36,569 nucleotides of DNA from JBDUCV01 sp040003255 (GTDB lineage Bacteria > Actinomycetota > Actinomycetes > Mycobacteriales > Jatrophihabitantaceae). The stretch's first letter is position 1. Every line of letters starts with the position of its first letter. The DNA lies in contig JBDUCV010000015.1 of assembly GCA_040003255.1 (NCBI GenBank), forward strand, positions 1 to 36,569, written 5' to 3'. Positions 29,180 to 36,569 of this stretch are shown piece after piece. Under the pieces are notes generated by a model that was not told where the DNA came from, made no database searches, and was given only the letters and a program-made list of their open reading frames with translations. The position numbers and the translations under genes are program-made.

Positions 29180-31572
29180 GCTCGGCTCGGTCGCCCTCGA
29201 TCGTGGCCGGTCCGGACCCGCGCGAGCCGCTACCACCCGTCAAGTCGCTGACGGAGTGGCTGCGGCGCAGCAGCGATGAGCAGCTGGCGCGGCTGCTCCG
29301 GCGCCGTCCCGACCTCGGCCTGCCCGCACCCGCGGATCTCGCCACCCTCGCCAGCCGGCTCGGCGTGCGGACATCTGTGCACCGCGTCGTCGACAGGTTG
29401 GACGCGTTCAATCTGCGAGTACTCGAGGGGTTGGTCCTGCTCGCCGAGTCCTCGCAACCGGTGGCCCTACCCGACGCGGCAGATCTGCTCGGGCGGCCCG
29501 TCGGGGACCTGCTCGCCTCCGTCGAGGAGCTGCGTGAACTTGGGCTGGTGTGGGGAGAGGATAACCGGCTGCGCCTGGTGGCGACGGTTTCCGATGCGAT
29601 CGGCCCGTACCCCGCTGGCCTCGGCCGGCCGGCCAGGCTACTGCTCGGCGCGGTGTCGGACCCGGCGGTCGGGGCCCTGCTTACCAACCCGGATCGGCTG
29701 GCCGAGCTGATCGCGACCCTGCCGCCGGCCGAACGTGCGGTTCTCGACCAGCTCGCGGACGGGCCGCCGCTCGGCGAAATCCGCGATCCGCTCACTGCCG
29801 ACGAGCCAATCCGCACCGCCAGCCCGGTGCATCGGCTGATCGCCCGTGGTCTGCTCGTCCCGATCGACGCGCGGACGGTCGAATTGCCCCGAGAGGCAGG
29901 GCTGGCGCTTCGCGGCCCGTCCCCGCTCGGTATCGCGCAGCTACCGCCACTTGTGCGCACCGTCGGACGCACCTCGGCCGAGCTGGACCGTCTCGGCACG
30001 ACTGCGGCGCGCGACCTGCTGCGGCTCGTCGCCGCCGTGGGCAGGTTATGGACCCGACAACCACCCGCCGTACTGCGCTCGGGCGGGGCAGGAGTGCGCG
30101 AGCTGCGCCGCGCCGCGCGCGCCGCCGAGGTCGCCGAACCGACGGCCGCGCTACTCGTCGAGGTCATGGGCGCCGCGGGGTTGCTCGGCGCTACCCCAGG
30201 GCTTGAGCCGGTGATCTTGCCAACCACCGAGTTCGACACCTGGCATCGGCGCACACGCCCGCAGCAGTGGGCCGAGCTCGCGTCGGCGTGGCTGGCGATG
30301 ACCCGCCAGCCGAGCTTGGTGGGTCATCGCGATGAGCGCGACCGACTGATCACCGCGCTTGGCCCCGACGTCGAGCGCGGCACCCTGCCCGCCCTGCGGC
30401 GACAGGTGCTCGGCATGCTTGGGGATCTCGCGCCCGGCCAGACTCCCGCGGCGCGCGGCGAGCTGCTCGCCCGGCTCGGTTGGCAGTCGCCGCGCCGCGC
30501 GATCGGTCAGCGCCCGATCGTCGAGGCGATCCTGGACGAGGCCGATCTGCTCGGAGTCACCGCTGCCGGGGGTCTCACCAGCTACGGACGCGCCGTGTTG
30601 GCGGGGTCGTCGGCCGCGGCCGAGGACGCGCTCACGATCGCGTTGCCGGAACCGGTCGACCATTTCCTCGTCCAGCCCGACCTCACCGTCGTCGTGCCGG
30701 GGCCGCCGACCGCCGCGTTGGCCGAGGAGCTGGCTGCCAGCGCCGACCTGGAGTCCTCCGGAGGGGCAAGCGTCTATCGGATCACCGAGGCTTCAGTGCG
30801 GCGAGCGTTAGACACCGGACGAAGTGGCACTGACCTGGCCGCGTTCTTCGCGCAGCGGTCGACGACGCCGGTACCGCAGGCGCTGAGTTATCTGATCGAA
30901 GACGTCGCCCGCCGGCACGGGCTGCTGCGCACCGGTGCGGCCGCCGCATACCTGCGCTGCGACGACGACTCGCTGCTGCGCCGGGTGCTCGCCGATAGCC
31001 ATCTAGCCGGGCTGGCGCTGCGCCGGATCGCGCCGACGGTCGTGATCTCCGCCGCCCCAGTCAGCCGCATCCTGGACGCGCTACGCGACGCGGGCTACGC
31101 GCCGTCCGCCGAGTCCCCGGACGGCGCGGTGTTGCGCCTGGACGCCGACCAGCCCCGGGCCCCGTCCCGGCCGCTGTCGCGCGTCGCCCACAGTCGCTCG
31201 GTGCTCGACTCCCCACGGCATATCGCCGAGCTGGTTCGCCGGGTCCGCTCCGGTGATCAGCTCGCGGAGATCAGCCGGCGGGTCCAGCCGACCGGGCAGC
31301 GCATTCCCGGCGTGACCACCGCGGCGACGCTCGGCTTGTTGCGCGAGGCGATCCGCGCCGATCAGCGGGTCTGGCTGGGCTACGTCGACAGCCACGGGAC
31401 GTCGTCGCAGCACACCATTGCGCCCATCTCGATGGCCGGCGGCACGCTGCGCGGCCACGACGAGGCGAGTGGTCGGCTCGAGTCGTTCGCGCTGCACCAC
31501 ATCACCGCGGTTAGCGTCGTGGAGGACGACCACCGCCCGCCGTCCGCTGATCCCGCCACCGAGTCGAGATGA
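29176..31572 (+). CDS. Helicase-associated protein (XPB partner) with C-terminal WYL-like domain
   Basis: 798 aa, soluble. SLTEWLRRSSDEQLARLLRRRPDLGLPAPADLATLASRLG and VHRVVDRLDAFNLRVLEGLVLL open the family; a mid-region LPEPVDHFLVQPDLTVVVPG followed by SADLESSGGASVYRITEASVRRALDTG is the Helicase_C_3/XPB-associated domain. The last 70 residues (LREAIRADQRVWLGYVDSHGT, then PISMAGGTLRGHDEASGRLESFALHHITAV, about 719-788) read as a WYL domain. No Walker motif is present. Homologous to the gene beside XPB in mycobacteria (Rv0862c, from memory). GTG start by four-base overlap with the small ORF; xpb starts 43 bases after the stop. Confidence 0.88.
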   Translation: MSSARSPSIVAGPDPREPLPPVKSLTEWLRRSSDEQLARLLRRRPDLGLPAPADLATLASRLGVRTSVHRVVDRLDAFNLRVLEGLVLLAESSQPVALPDAADLLGRPVGDLLASVEELRELGLVWGEDNRLRLVATVSDAIGPYPAGLGRPARLLLGAVSDPAVGALLTNPDRLAELIATLPPAERAVLDQLADGPPLGEIRDPLTADEPIRTASPVHRLIARGLLVPIDARTVELPREAGLALRGPSPLGIAQLPPLVRTVGRTSAELDRLGTTAARDLLRLVAAVGRLWTRQPPAVLRSGGAGVRELRRAARAAEVAEPTAALLVEVMGAAGLLGATPGLEPVILPTTEFDTWHRRTRPQQWAELASAWLAMTRQPSLVGHRDERDRLITALGPDVERGTLPALRRQVLGMLGDLAPGQTPAARGELLARLGWQSPRRAIGQRPIVEAILDEADLLGVTAAGGLTSYGRAVLAGSSAAAEDALTIALPEPVDHFLVQPDLTVVVPGPPTAALAEELAASADLESSGGASVYRITEASVRRALDTGRSGTDLAAFFAQRSTTPVPQALSYLIEDVARRHGLLRTGAAAAYLRCDDDSLLRRVLADSHLAGLALRRIAPTVVISAAPVSRILDALRDAGYAPSAESPDGAVLRLDADQPRAPSRPLSRVAHSRSVLDSPRHIAELVRRVRSGDQLAEISRRVQPTGQRIPGVTTAATLGLLREAIRADQRVWLGYVDSHGTSSQHTIAPISMAGGTLRGHDEASGRLESFALHHITAVSVVEDDHRPPSADPATESR

Positions 31573-31615
31573 CGGTTCCGAAACGCACACCCGATGCCGC
31601 TCACCGAGGAGCTTC

Positions 31616-33274
31616 GTGACCCACCCCACCGACGGCCCGCTCATCGTCCAGTCCGACAAGACCCTGCTGCTCGAAGTCGACCACCCGTCGGCGCCCGAGG
31701 CCCGGGCGGCAATTGCCCCGTTCGCCGAGCTGGAACGCTCGCCCGAACACGTGCACACCTACCGGCTCACGCCGCTTGGACTGTGGAACGCGCGCGCCGC
31801 CGGGCACGACGCCGAACAGGTCGTCGATGCCTTGGTGCGGTTCAGTCGCTACGCGGTACCGCACGCGTTGCTCGTCGACGTCGCGGACACGATGGACCGT
31901 TACGGTCGGCTGCAACTCGTCAAGCACCCGACGCACGGCTTGGTGCTGGTCAGCCTCGACCGTGCCGTCCTGGAAGAAGTTCTGCGGCAGAAGAAAATCG
32001 CCCCGATGCTCGGCGAACGCATCGACGACGACAGCGTGCTGGTGCACCCGTCCGAACGCGGCCGACTCAAGCAGGCGCTGCTGAAGGCCGGCTGGCCCGC
32101 CGAGGATCTTGCCGGCTACGTCGACGGCGAGGCGCACCCGATCGAGCTGAACACCGACGGCTGGCACCTGCGCGACTACCAGCGCCAGGCCGTCGAGTCG
32201 TTCTGGGCGGGTGGGTCGGGTGTCGTGGTGCTGCCATGCGGGGCGGGCAAGACGCTGGTCGGCGCCGCGGCGATGGCCGAGGCAAAGGCCACCACCCTGA
32301 TCCTGGTCACCAATACCGTGGCCGGGCGGCAGTGGAAGCGGGAACTGCTCGCCCGCACATCACTCACCGAAGACGAGATCGGCGAATATTCCGGTGAGCG
32401 CAAGGAAATCCGGCCGGTGACTATCGCCACCTACCAAGTGATGACCACTCGGCGCAAGGGCGAGTACCGCCATCTCGAGCTGTTCGATTCGCGAGACTGG
32501 GGGTTGGTGATCTACGACGAGGTGCACCTGCTGCCCGCCCCGATCTTCCGGTTGACCGCCGACCTGCAGTCCCGCCGCCGACTTGGACTTACCGCGACGC
32601 TGATCCGCGAGGACGAACGCGAAGGCGACGTCTTCTCCCTCATCGGTCCTAAACGTTATGACGCGCCCTGGAAGGACATCGAGAACCAGGGCTGGATCGC
32701 GCCTGCGGACTGCACCGAGGTGCGGATGACCCTTACCGACGCCGAACGGATGGCATACGCGACGGCCGAGCCCGAGGACCGCTATAAGATCGCGGCGACC
32801 GCCCGGACGAAGTTACCGGTGATCCGCACGATCGTCGATCGGCATCCCGACGAGCAGGTGCTCGTCATCGGCGCCTACCTCGAGCAGCTCGACGACGTGG
32901 CCGCCGAACTCGGCGGCGTGCCGATCATCCAGGGCTCGACCACCAACCGCGAACGCGAGCGGCTCTACGACGAGTTCCGCCGCGGCGAGCAGCGGGTGCT
33001 GGTCGTCAGCAAGGTCGCCAACTTCTCCATCGATCTGCCCGAGGCAGCCGTCGCCGTGCAGATCTCCGGCACGTTCGGCTCCCGGCAGGAGGAGGCGCAG
33101 CGGCTCGGACGCGTGCTGCGGCCAAAGCACGACGGACGACAGGCGCACTTCTACACCGTGGTCGCCCGCGACACCCTCGATTCCGACTACGCAGCGCACC
33201 GGCAGCGGTTCCTCGCCGAGCAGGGCTACGCCTACACAATCGTCGACGCCGACGACCTGCTACGCCCGCTGTAG
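31616..33274 (+). CDS. DNA repair helicase XPB
   Basis: 552-aa superfamily 2 3'-5' DNA helicase related to eukaryotic XPB/ERCC3. The N-terminal damage-recognition-like part is followed by LRDYQRQAVESFW (Q-motif-like), Walker A LPCGAGKTL (Lys212), motif II IYDEVHLL (DEVH, 301-304), motif III LTATLI, and motif VI EEAQRLGRVLRPK. The RED motif of XPB appears as REDERE after LTATLI. GTG 31616 has GAGGAG six bases upstream; the frame stays open further upstream into the partner gene. Acts in the cytosol/nucleoid, probably with the preceding gene product. Confidence 0.95.
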   Translation: MTHPTDGPLIVQSDKTLLLEVDHPSAPEARAAIAPFAELERSPEHVHTYRLTPLGLWNARAAGHDAEQVVDALVRFSRYAVPHALLVDVADTMDRYGRLQLVKHPTHGLVLVSLDRAVLEEVLRQKKIAPMLGERIDDDSVLVHPSERGRLKQALLKAGWPAEDLAGYVDGEAHPIELNTDGWHLRDYQRQAVESFWAGGSGVVVLPCGAGKTLVGAAAMAEAKATTLILVTNTVAGRQWKRELLARTSLTEDEIGEYSGERKEIRPVTIATYQVMTTRRKGEYRHLELFDSRDWGLVIYDEVHLLPAPIFRLTADLQSRRRLGLTATLIREDEREGDVFSLIGPKRYDAPWKDIENQGWIAPADCTEVRMTLTDAERMAYATAEPEDRYKIAATARTKLPVIRTIVDRHPDEQVLVIGAYLEQLDDVAAELGGVPIIQGSTTNRERERLYDEFRRGEQRVLVVSKVANFSIDLPEAAVAVQISGTFGSRQEEAQRLGRVLRPKHDGRQAHFYTVVARDTLDSDYAAHRQRFLAEQGYAYTIVDADDLLRPL

Positions 33275-33283
33275 GTCCGCTCC

Positions 33284-33460
33284 ATGCGGCTGCGGCAGGT
33301 CACCGACGCTGACCTGCCGAGCGTCGGCGCGCTCCTCGCTGCAAGCTTCCACACCGACCCGGCTGTGGTGTGGCGGTTCCCTGACACCGACGCGCGGGCG
33401 GTACGGACGCCGACTGAACGCGCCGCGTTGCGGGACGCCTCAGCTACGGTCAGGTGGTGA
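33284..33460 (+). pseudogene. GNAT acetyltransferase N-terminal fragment
   Basis: 58 codons from ATG 33284: MRLRQVTDADLPSVGALLAA, then SFHTDPAVVWRFPDTDAR, the alpha1-alpha2 opening of a GNAT fold (R.vT.aDl..v..ll..aF..DP...W.fPd). It stops before any acetyl-CoA-binding motif and its last 15 residues lose family character, running into the promoter of the next gene. The next gene's GTG overlaps its TGA. GNAT enzymes need about 150 residues, so this is a truncated gene, unless the short product has another role. Confidence 0.6.
33445..33450 (+). promoter_or_regulatory. Predicted -10 element for the DinB-like gene
   Basis: TACGGT (TANNNT) ends 6 bases before the GTG at 33457, inside the end of the GNAT fragment. 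Confidence 0.4.
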
Positions 33461-33990
33461 CCGCCGAGCCGACCCCCGCCGCACCGGACGACAAGGACTG
33501 GACCTGGGTGCTGGACCAGCCGTGCCCAGAGTGCCGGTTCGACGCGGCGACGGTCACCGGCCGAGATGTCCCGGAGCTGCTGCGAGATGCGGCGGCTCGC
33601 TTCCAAAACGCGTTGACCCGTCCCGATGCGAGCACCCGGCCGAGCCCTGACGTGTGGGCGCCGGTCGAGTACGGCTGCCACATCCGTGATGTCTGTCTGG
33701 TATTTACCGAACGGGTCGAGATGATGTTGAGCCAGGACGATCCGCGATTCCCGAACTGGGATCAGGACGCCGCCGCCATCGAGGGTCGCTACTGGGCCCA
33801 GGATCCGGCCGTCGTCGCCGTCGATCTGGGTAACGCTGCCGAGCGGGCAGCCGGAGTGTTCCACCAGGTGCGCGAAGACCAGTGGCAGCGCACCGGCGTG
33901 CGGTCCAACGGCTCGCTCTTCACCGTTGACTCGCTTGGCCGCTATTTCGTGCACGACCTGCTTCACCACGTCCACGACGTCGGCGGCTGA
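33457..33990 (+). CDS. DinB-superfamily protein
   Basis: 177 aa, soluble. WVLDQPCPECRFDAATVTGRDVPELLRDAAARFQNAL, then PSPDVWAPVEYGCHIRDVCLVFTERV with a metal-ligand His, and FVHDLLHHVHDVGG at the end supplying two more histidines, is the four-helix DinB/YfiT-like arrangement, with three histidines that bind a divalent metal. In actinobacteria relatives include mycothiol-dependent enzymes, but no substrate can be assigned. GTG 33457 is preferred over 33454 because of promoter spacing. Confidence 0.85.
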   Translation: MTAEPTPAAPDDKDWTWVLDQPCPECRFDAATVTGRDVPELLRDAAARFQNALTRPDASTRPSPDVWAPVEYGCHIRDVCLVFTERVEMMLSQDDPRFPNWDQDAAAIEGRYWAQDPAVVAVDLGNAAERAAGVFHQVREDQWQRTGVRSNGSLFTVDSLGRYFVHDLLHHVHDVGG

Positions 33991-34011
33991 CCCGGCCAGA
34001 GCGCCGCACCG

Positions 34012-34017
34012 CATGAT
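34012..34017 (+). promoter_or_regulatory. Possible -10 element for the antiporter gene
   Basis: CATGAT (xANNNT) ends 6 bases before the GTG at 34024. Confidence 0.3.
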
Positions 34018-34023
34018 GGTGCA

Positions 34024-35895
34024 GTGAACCCGGCGCTCGGCATCGTCGCGCTGGTCGTCACGGTGGCGGTCGTCGCCGGAGCCGCGCGCCGGTTCGGCTG
34101 GTCGCCGCCGCTGCTGCTCATCGGCGCGGGTGTCATCGCCTCGTACACGCCCGGGGTCCCCGAGGTGCGCATCGACCCCCAGCTGATCCTCATCGGATTG
34201 CTGCCGCCGCTGCTCTACGCCGCCGCGATACGGACGTCGCTGGTCGACGTCCGTGCCAACCGGCAGGCCATCCTGCTGCTCTCCGTCGGTCTGGTCGCGT
34301 TCACGACGCTCGTCGTCGGCCTAGTCACCTGGTTGGTGGTGCCGGCGGCGACACTCGCCGCGGGCTTCGCCTTGGGCGCCGTCGTGGCGCCGCCGGACGC
34401 GGTGGCGGCGACCACCATTGCCCGCCGGGCGGCCATGCCACGGCGGCTCGTGACGATTCTCGAGGGCGAGAGCCTGCTCAACGACGCGACGGCGTTGGTT
34501 GCCCTCAACACGGCGATCGCCGCAATAACGAGTGTGGTAACCGTGCAGCAGGTCGCCGGCGATTTCCTGCTCGCAGCGGCGGGCGGGTTGCTCACGGGTC
34601 TGCTGGCCGCGTTCCTGCTCGCGAAGATCCGAAAGCGGCTCACCGACCCGGTCCTCGACACCACGCTCTCGTTCGTGGCGCCCTACGTCGCCTTCCTGCC
34701 CGCACAAGCGATCCACGCCTCGGGGGTGCTCGCGGTGGTGGTCACCGGCTTGGTGCTGGGGCACAAAGCGCACCGGCTTCAGACGGCCGCCTCCAGGCTG
34801 GCCGAGAACACCAACTGGAGCACGGTGCAGTTCCTGCTCGAGAACGTGGTGTTCATCCTGATCGGACTGCAGCTGCGCTCGATGCTCGACGGCGTTCGGG
34901 AAGCCGGAACGTCGTCCCGGCTGGCAGCCCTGTCGTGCGCGGCGGTCCTGGTGGCGGTGATCGGGGTTCGTGTCCTGTGGATGGCCGGCGTACACCTGGT
35001 GTTCCTGCTCGGCACCCGGAAGATGCGCGAGAAGGCGTGGAGCTGGCACATCAGCGCGGTCGTCTCGTGGGCGGGCATGCGCGGTGTGGTGACGCTTGCG
35101 GCCGCGCTGCTGCTGCCCGAGCAGACCCCCGGCAAGCCGTTGCTACAGCTGATCGCATTCACCGTGGTGGCCGGCACGTTACTGATCCACGGCCTGACCC
35201 TGCCCCGCCTCGTCCGCACCTTGGACCTACGCGGTCCTGACGCCGCCGAGGACGCGTTGCAGGCCGCGTCGCTGCTGCATAACGCGTCGTTGGCCGGCCT
35301 GGCCCGCTTGGACGAGGTGCGGACGAGCGAGGACCCGGAGCCGGTCATCGACCAACTCCGTGACCGGGCCGGACGGCGCAGCAATATCGCCTGGGAACGG
35401 CTCGGCAGATCGCAGCGCGAGCTCGAACCGCCATCGGCGGTCTACCGGCGGCTGCGGATCGAGATGCTCGACGCCGAACGCGAGGAGATTCTCAGGGCCC
35501 GGGACGCCGGGACGGTGGACGACGAGGTACTGCGCGGGGCACTCGCCGCGGTCGACCTCGAGGAATCGATGCTCGACCGGATCGAGGACGCCGAGCCGCG
35601 GCCGGGCGACGAGCTCACCACGCCGGAGGGGTTGGCCGAGGACTGCGACCACCTTGACAAGGCACCACGTGTCATAGCTCCGCAAACGCCCGGCCAGTGC
35701 CAGGAGTGCCTGCGCGAGGGGACGTCATGGGTGCATCTGCGGCTGTGTCTCACCTGCGGGCAGGTCGGCTGTTGCGACTCTTCCGAGCGCAAGCACGCCA
35801 CGGCCCATTTCCACGACACCGACCATCCGGTTATGCGTAGCGTCGAGCCGGGCGAGGCTTGGCGGTGGTGTTACGTCGACGAGCTGCTCGGCTGA
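34024..35895 (+). CDS. CPA1-type Na+/H+ antiporter fused to a UBP-type zinc finger
   Basis: 623 aa. Residues 1-400 hold about 12 transmembrane helices. ALGAVVAPPDAVAATTI and GESLLNDATALVA with Asn153-Asp154 are the CPA1/NhaP ion-binding motifs; WAGMRGVVTLAAALLLP is the later conserved helix. A cytosolic helical linker (about 405-535) contains charged coiled-coil-like segments. Residues 541-623 form a ZnF-UBP domain: CDHLD, CQECLREGTSWVHLRLCLTCG, GCCDSSERKHATAHFHDTDHPV, then EPGEAWRWCYVDE, with the Cys/His ligands and the aromatic ubiquitin-tail-pocket residues. Such fusions occur in actinobacteria. The gene converges with groEL across a strong terminator. Confidence 0.93.
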   Translation: MNPALGIVALVVTVAVVAGAARRFGWSPPLLLIGAGVIASYTPGVPEVRIDPQLILIGLLPPLLYAAAIRTSLVDVRANRQAILLLSVGLVAFTTLVVGLVTWLVVPAATLAAGFALGAVVAPPDAVAATTIARRAAMPRRLVTILEGESLLNDATALVALNTAIAAITSVVTVQQVAGDFLLAAAGGLLTGLLAAFLLAKIRKRLTDPVLDTTLSFVAPYVAFLPAQAIHASGVLAVVVTGLVLGHKAHRLQTAASRLAENTNWSTVQFLLENVVFILIGLQLRSMLDGVREAGTSSRLAALSCAAVLVAVIGVRVLWMAGVHLVFLLGTRKMREKAWSWHISAVVSWAGMRGVVTLAAALLLPEQTPGKPLLQLIAFTVVAGTLLIHGLTLPRLVRTLDLRGPDAAEDALQAASLLHNASLAGLARLDEVRTSEDPEPVIDQLRDRAGRRSNIAWERLGRSQRELEPPSAVYRRLRIEMLDAEREEILRARDAGTVDDEVLRGALAAVDLEESMLDRIEDAEPRPGDELTTPEGLAEDCDHLDKAPRVIAPQTPGQCQECLREGTSWVHLRLCLTCGQVGCCDSSERKHATAHFHDTDHPVMRSVEPGEAWRWCYVDELLG

Positions 35896-35966
35896 ACGTG
35901 GCTAGGTCACCCAAGCGAACAGCGCGCCGAATAGCGCGGCGGCCGCCCGGTAATGCCCAGGCATGA

Positions 35967-36000
35967 CGATGGGGCGGCCCCGAACGGAGCCGCCCCATCG
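35967..36000. terminator. Bidirectional terminator between the antiporter and groEL
   Basis: Arms 35967-35978 and 35989-36000 are a perfect 12-base inverted repeat (CGATGGGGCGGC / GCCGCCCCATCG) with a 10-base loop, placed between two convergent genes. No long U-tract on either side. Confidence 0.8.
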
Positions 36001-36036
36001 GGCGCTAGCTGTCGTGCTCCTCCTGATCGCAGGTGA

Positions 36037-36569
36037 TCAGAAGTCCATGTCGCCGCCGGGCATGCCGCCGCCGGCCGGCGCACTGGCCTTCTCCGGCTTG
36101 TCGGCAACCACTGCCTCGGTGGTCAGGAACAGCGCGGCGATCGACGCGGCGTTTTGCAGCGCCGAACGCGTCACCTTCGTCGGCTCGACGATCCCCTCGG
36201 CGAACATGTCGACGTACTCACCGGTCGCAGCGTTCAGGCCGTGACCAGGAGCGAGGCCGAGCACCTTCTCTGCCACGACGCCGCCCTCGTGGCCGGCGTT
36301 GATGGCGATCTGCTTGAGCGGAGCCATCAGCGCGACCTTAACGATGTTGGCACCAGTGGCCTCGTCGCCGGTCAGGTCGAGCTTGTCGAACGCGGTGAGT
36401 GTGGCGTTCGCGAGAGCGACACCACCACCTGCCAACAGGCCTTCCTCGACGGCTGCCTTCGCGTTGCGCACAGCATCCTCGATGCGGTGCTTGCGCTCCT
36501 TCAGCTCGACCTCAGTGGCCGCGCCGACCTTGATCACCGCAACACCGCCGGCCAACTTGGCCAGGCGCT
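36037..36569 (-). CDS. groEL: Chaperonin GroEL, C-terminal fragment
   Basis: The last 177 codons of a 60-kDa chaperonin, running out of the window. LAKLAGGVAVIKVGAATEVELKERKHRIEDA, then RNAKAAVEEGLLAGGGVAL and EYVDMFAEGIVEPTKVTRSALQNAASIA are strictly conserved GroEL segments of the equatorial domain. The tail ends GGGMPGGDMDF, the Gly/Met-rich type, not the His-rich tail of the second actinobacterial GroEL copy. This points to the essential GroEL2-like copy; the rest of the gene and any groES lie beyond the end. Confidence 0.97.
   Translation of the reverse strand, partial: RLAKLAGGVAVIKVGAATEVELKERKHRIEDAVRNAKAAVEEGLLAGGGVALANATLTAFDKLDLTGDEATGANIVKVALMAPLKQIAINAGHEGGVVAEKVLGLAPGHGLNAATGEYVDMFAEGIVEPTKVTRSALQNAASIAALFLTTEAVVADKPEKASAPAGGGMPGGDMDF

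Noticed and set aside
28954..31572. An 872-aa version of the helicase-associated protein
   Set aside because: The first 74 residues are the out-of-frame shadow of the small ORF; family similarity begins at GTG 29176, which has a coupled GTGA overlap.

Overview
The window is very GC-rich, densely packed DNA from an actinomycete chromosome (Actinomycetota). The diagnostic genes are a SepH cell-division protein (DUF3071), DUF2530, DUF3027 and DUF2771 proteins, an LdtMt2-like L,D-transpeptidase lipoprotein, a bacterial XPB helicase with its partner protein, and a GroEL ending in a Gly/Met-rich tail. Gene content from citA to XPB resembles what I remember of the Mycobacterium tuberculosis Rv0861c-Rv0889c neighbourhood, but gene order inside is changed. 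I cannot place it more precisely than the broad Mycobacteriales/Frankiales side of the class. No tRNA, rRNA, CRISPR array, insertion sequence or prophage is visible; the content is chromosomal housekeeping plus accessory genes.

Layout. 1-156: end of a peptidoglycan-binding protein. 2387-191 (minus): rplM-rpsI-glmM. 2630-3985: GAF-SpoIIE phosphatase. 5162-4006 (minus): LapA-like membrane protein and metallo-beta-lactamase-fold hydrolase. 5430-6227: GNAT enzyme. 6772-6272 (minus): beta-carbonic anhydrase with no normal start codon. 6866-9353: a five-gene overlapping operon (single-helix membrane peptide, lipoprotein, divergent Nramp-like transporter, two PRC-barrel-like proteins), the best candidate for an undescribed system. 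9644-9381 (minus): internally deleted aminoglycoside 2'-N-acetyltransferase relic. 9742-10740: L,D-transpeptidase. 14026-10784 (minus): pdxH, MFS exporter, aldose epimerase, NIPSNAP protein. 14134-17534: citrate synthase, phosphoserine aminotransferase, SepH. 17585-21222: heterodimeric ABC exporter. 24219-21211 (minus): MarR regulator, MFS exporter, a small protein carrying a 30-bp coding repeat, and a SpoU-family RNA methyltransferase. 24316-28897: DUF2530, DUF3027, MFS, DUF2771 lipoprotein, cold-shock protein, small membrane protein, MOSC protein. 28970-33274: small ORF, helicase-associated protein with a WYL-like end, XPB helicase. 33284-35895: GNAT fragment, DinB-like protein, Na+/H+ antiporter fused to a UBP zinc finger. 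36569-36037 (minus): GroEL C-terminus.

Two architectural themes recur. Within transcription units, genes are joined by 4-base ATGA or GTGA overlaps, indicating translational coupling. At the head of units, the start codon usually lies only 6-8 bases after an xANNNT element (often TANNNT), the arrangement of leaderless mRNAs. No intergenic gap exceeds 300 bases; the largest are 2388-2629 and 5163-5429, where I see no gene or RNA.
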